A model generated the notes under the pieces. The model worked only from the letters and a program-made list of their open reading frames with translations, searched no databases and was not told where the DNA came from. DNA of 64,000 bases, from the NCBI GenBank assembly GCA_964525045.1, contig CAZGFD010000002.1:124001-188000 (forward strand). The letters are read 5' to 3'. The DNA comes from G020348185 sp964525045 (GTDB lineage Bacteria; Nitrospirota; Nitrospiria; Nitrospirales; UBA8639). Below, in pieces: positions 63,105 to 64,000 of this stretch. The position numbers were made by a program, and so were the translations under genes. How positions within the stretch are numbered: the first letter of the stretch is position 1; the number at the start of each line of letters is the position of its first letter.

Positions 63105-64000
63105 TTAATCCCGTTGGGAAGAGGACACTTCCACGTATTTGCTTAGAAATTCGGTGAGTTGCTTTAATTGGTACCCTTTGGTCAAGCGGCGGAGTTCAGC
63201 AGCGAAATGGAAATATGAGGGTCCAAGTTGTTCAATTCGGTCGATATGCTCACGGATAGCCATAATCCGACCTTTTTTGACAACTTCAAGCAAGGGGGCC
63301 AATTCTTCAGAGGGCGGAGAGATCAATGTTTTATTTCGATCTTCTTTTTTGAAATCTACCGTGCTTTCCCTTTCGTATTCCCATTCAAGAGCCAGGTAGT
63401 CTTGAATTTTTTCAAGGAGGTTTTCCGCTTGCAAGGGTTTGGGGAGAAAGTCGTTACATCCTGCCTGCCGACTTTTCCACCGGTTCTCCTCAAAAACACT
63501 GGCAGAGAGTGCAATAATGATGACATCGTTCAGATCATAAGTCTTTCGAATTCTTCTGGCGGATTCAAAGCCATCCATTATCGGCATGACCAAATCCATC
63601 AGAATCATATCAGGACGATTTTCCATCGCCTTCGCCAACCCTTCACGCCCATTCGTCGCCTCGCTTACCCGAAATCCCAAAGGAGCCAAAATGTTAGCAA
63701 CCACTGCCCGATTTTCCCATTTATCATCGACAACCAGCACATGCCTGGCATCACCCTTTATGCCAATAATCCGTCGAGGGTCCTGTTTGGGGGGGAGGGA
63801 ATCTGGTTCTTTTTCTGGAAGGGGTAAGGAGATGGAAAAGCTACTGCCCTGAGCCGGAGTACTTCTGACCTTCAAGCTTCCTTCCAATAAAGCCACTAAT
63901 CTCTTCGTGATCGCCAATCCCAACCCCGTTCCTTCTTCCTGACGGCTCCGAATGCTGACCTGACGGAAGGGCATGAATATTTCCTCGAGATGTTCAGATG
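63105..64000 (-). CDS. C-terminal part of a second hybrid histidine kinase (partial at window end)
   Basis: The frame is open to the window end. The visible ~298 residues contain the end of an HATPase domain (EHLEEIFMPFRQVS, then EEGTGLGLAITKRLV), a receiver domain (MILMDLVMPIMDGFESARRI; Lys in FLPKPLQ) and the same helical C-terminal region as the kinase next door. The two are paralogues with high similarity over this part, and the second receiver differs in few conserved positions. The sensor part lies outside the window. Confidence 0.93.
   Translation of the reverse strand, partial: SEHLEEIFMPFRQVSIRSRQEEGTGLGLAITKRLVALLEGSLKVRSTPAQGSSFSISLPLPEKEPDSLPPKQDPRRIIGIKGDARHVLVVDDKWENRAVVANILAPLGFRVSEATNGREGLAKAMENRPDMILMDLVMPIMDGFESARRIRKTYDLNDVIIIALSASVFEENRWKSRQAGCNDFLPKPLQAENLLEKIQDYLALEWEYERESTVDFKKEDRNKTLISPPSEELAPLLEVVKKGRIMAIREHIDRIEQLGPSYFHFAAELRRLTKGYQLKQLTEFLSKYVEVSSSQRD

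Overview
The window looks like a chromosomal segment of a Gram-negative, Nitrospirota-like bacterium. This is an inference, possibly pointing to a marine, mid-GC Nitrospira. It rests on the mid-range GC content, the many lipoproteins and outer-membrane barrels, an octaheme cytochrome with TPRs, large hybrid histidine kinases, FHA/sigma-54 regulators, an HpnN-like RND exporter and DUF3313/TRL-type envelope lipoproteins. No rRNA, tRNA, CRISPR array, intact insertion sequence or complete prophage was recognised.

Layout. (1) 1-3.1 kb is the end of an effector-type locus: a partial beta-propeller-like protein, a TIGR02270 HEAT-like protein and a polymorphic-toxin-like protein. Decayed gene remnants follow. 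(2) 4.0-13.2 kb is the most interesting block. It holds a strong sigma-54 promoter in front of a small exported protein, an FHA-TM-lytic transglycosylase fusion, an FHA-sigma-54 activator, and two paralogous membrane Ser/Thr kinases with long coiled coils. A truncated copy of the activator gene sits behind the second kinase, so the kinase-activator pair was probably duplicated. (3) 13.3-21.2 kb is envelope biology: a DUF481 barrel, MarC, an LssY_C lipoprotein and a giant AsmA-like protein. (4) 21.4-33.2 kb is a mixed accessory block: PQQ-like, a DUF1254/DUF1214 fusion, an OM barrel, DUF2092, a lipase-like lipoprotein, DUF4105 and DUF2147. Several of its genes look GC-richer than their surroundings. 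(5) 33.4-45.4 kb carries a TMEM175 channel, a sulfotransferase, an HpnN-like RND transporter, a run of small lipoproteins, a broken dicarboxylate symporter, the overlapping SYLF/hydrolase/EEP operon, a DUF3313 lipoprotein and a Spy-like periplasmic protein. (6) 45.6-55.2 kb carries an MltF-like transglycosylase, an octaheme cytochrome with TPRs, a metzincin-like protease, an M48 lipoprotein protease and a second DUF3313 lipoprotein. (7) 55.2-64 kb is signalling: a lone receiver, then a minus-strand cluster of two paralogous hybrid kinases, a receiver-adenylate cyclase and a receiver-sigma-54 activator.

How it may work together (inference). FHA domains bind phosphothreonine peptides. The kinases, the FHA activator, the FHA transglycosylase and the sigma-54 promoter at 4.06 kb could therefore form one phospho-signalling module that couples envelope state to expression of a small secreted protein. 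The 57-64 kb cluster is a second module, in which near-identical receivers feed either cAMP synthesis or sigma-54 transcription.
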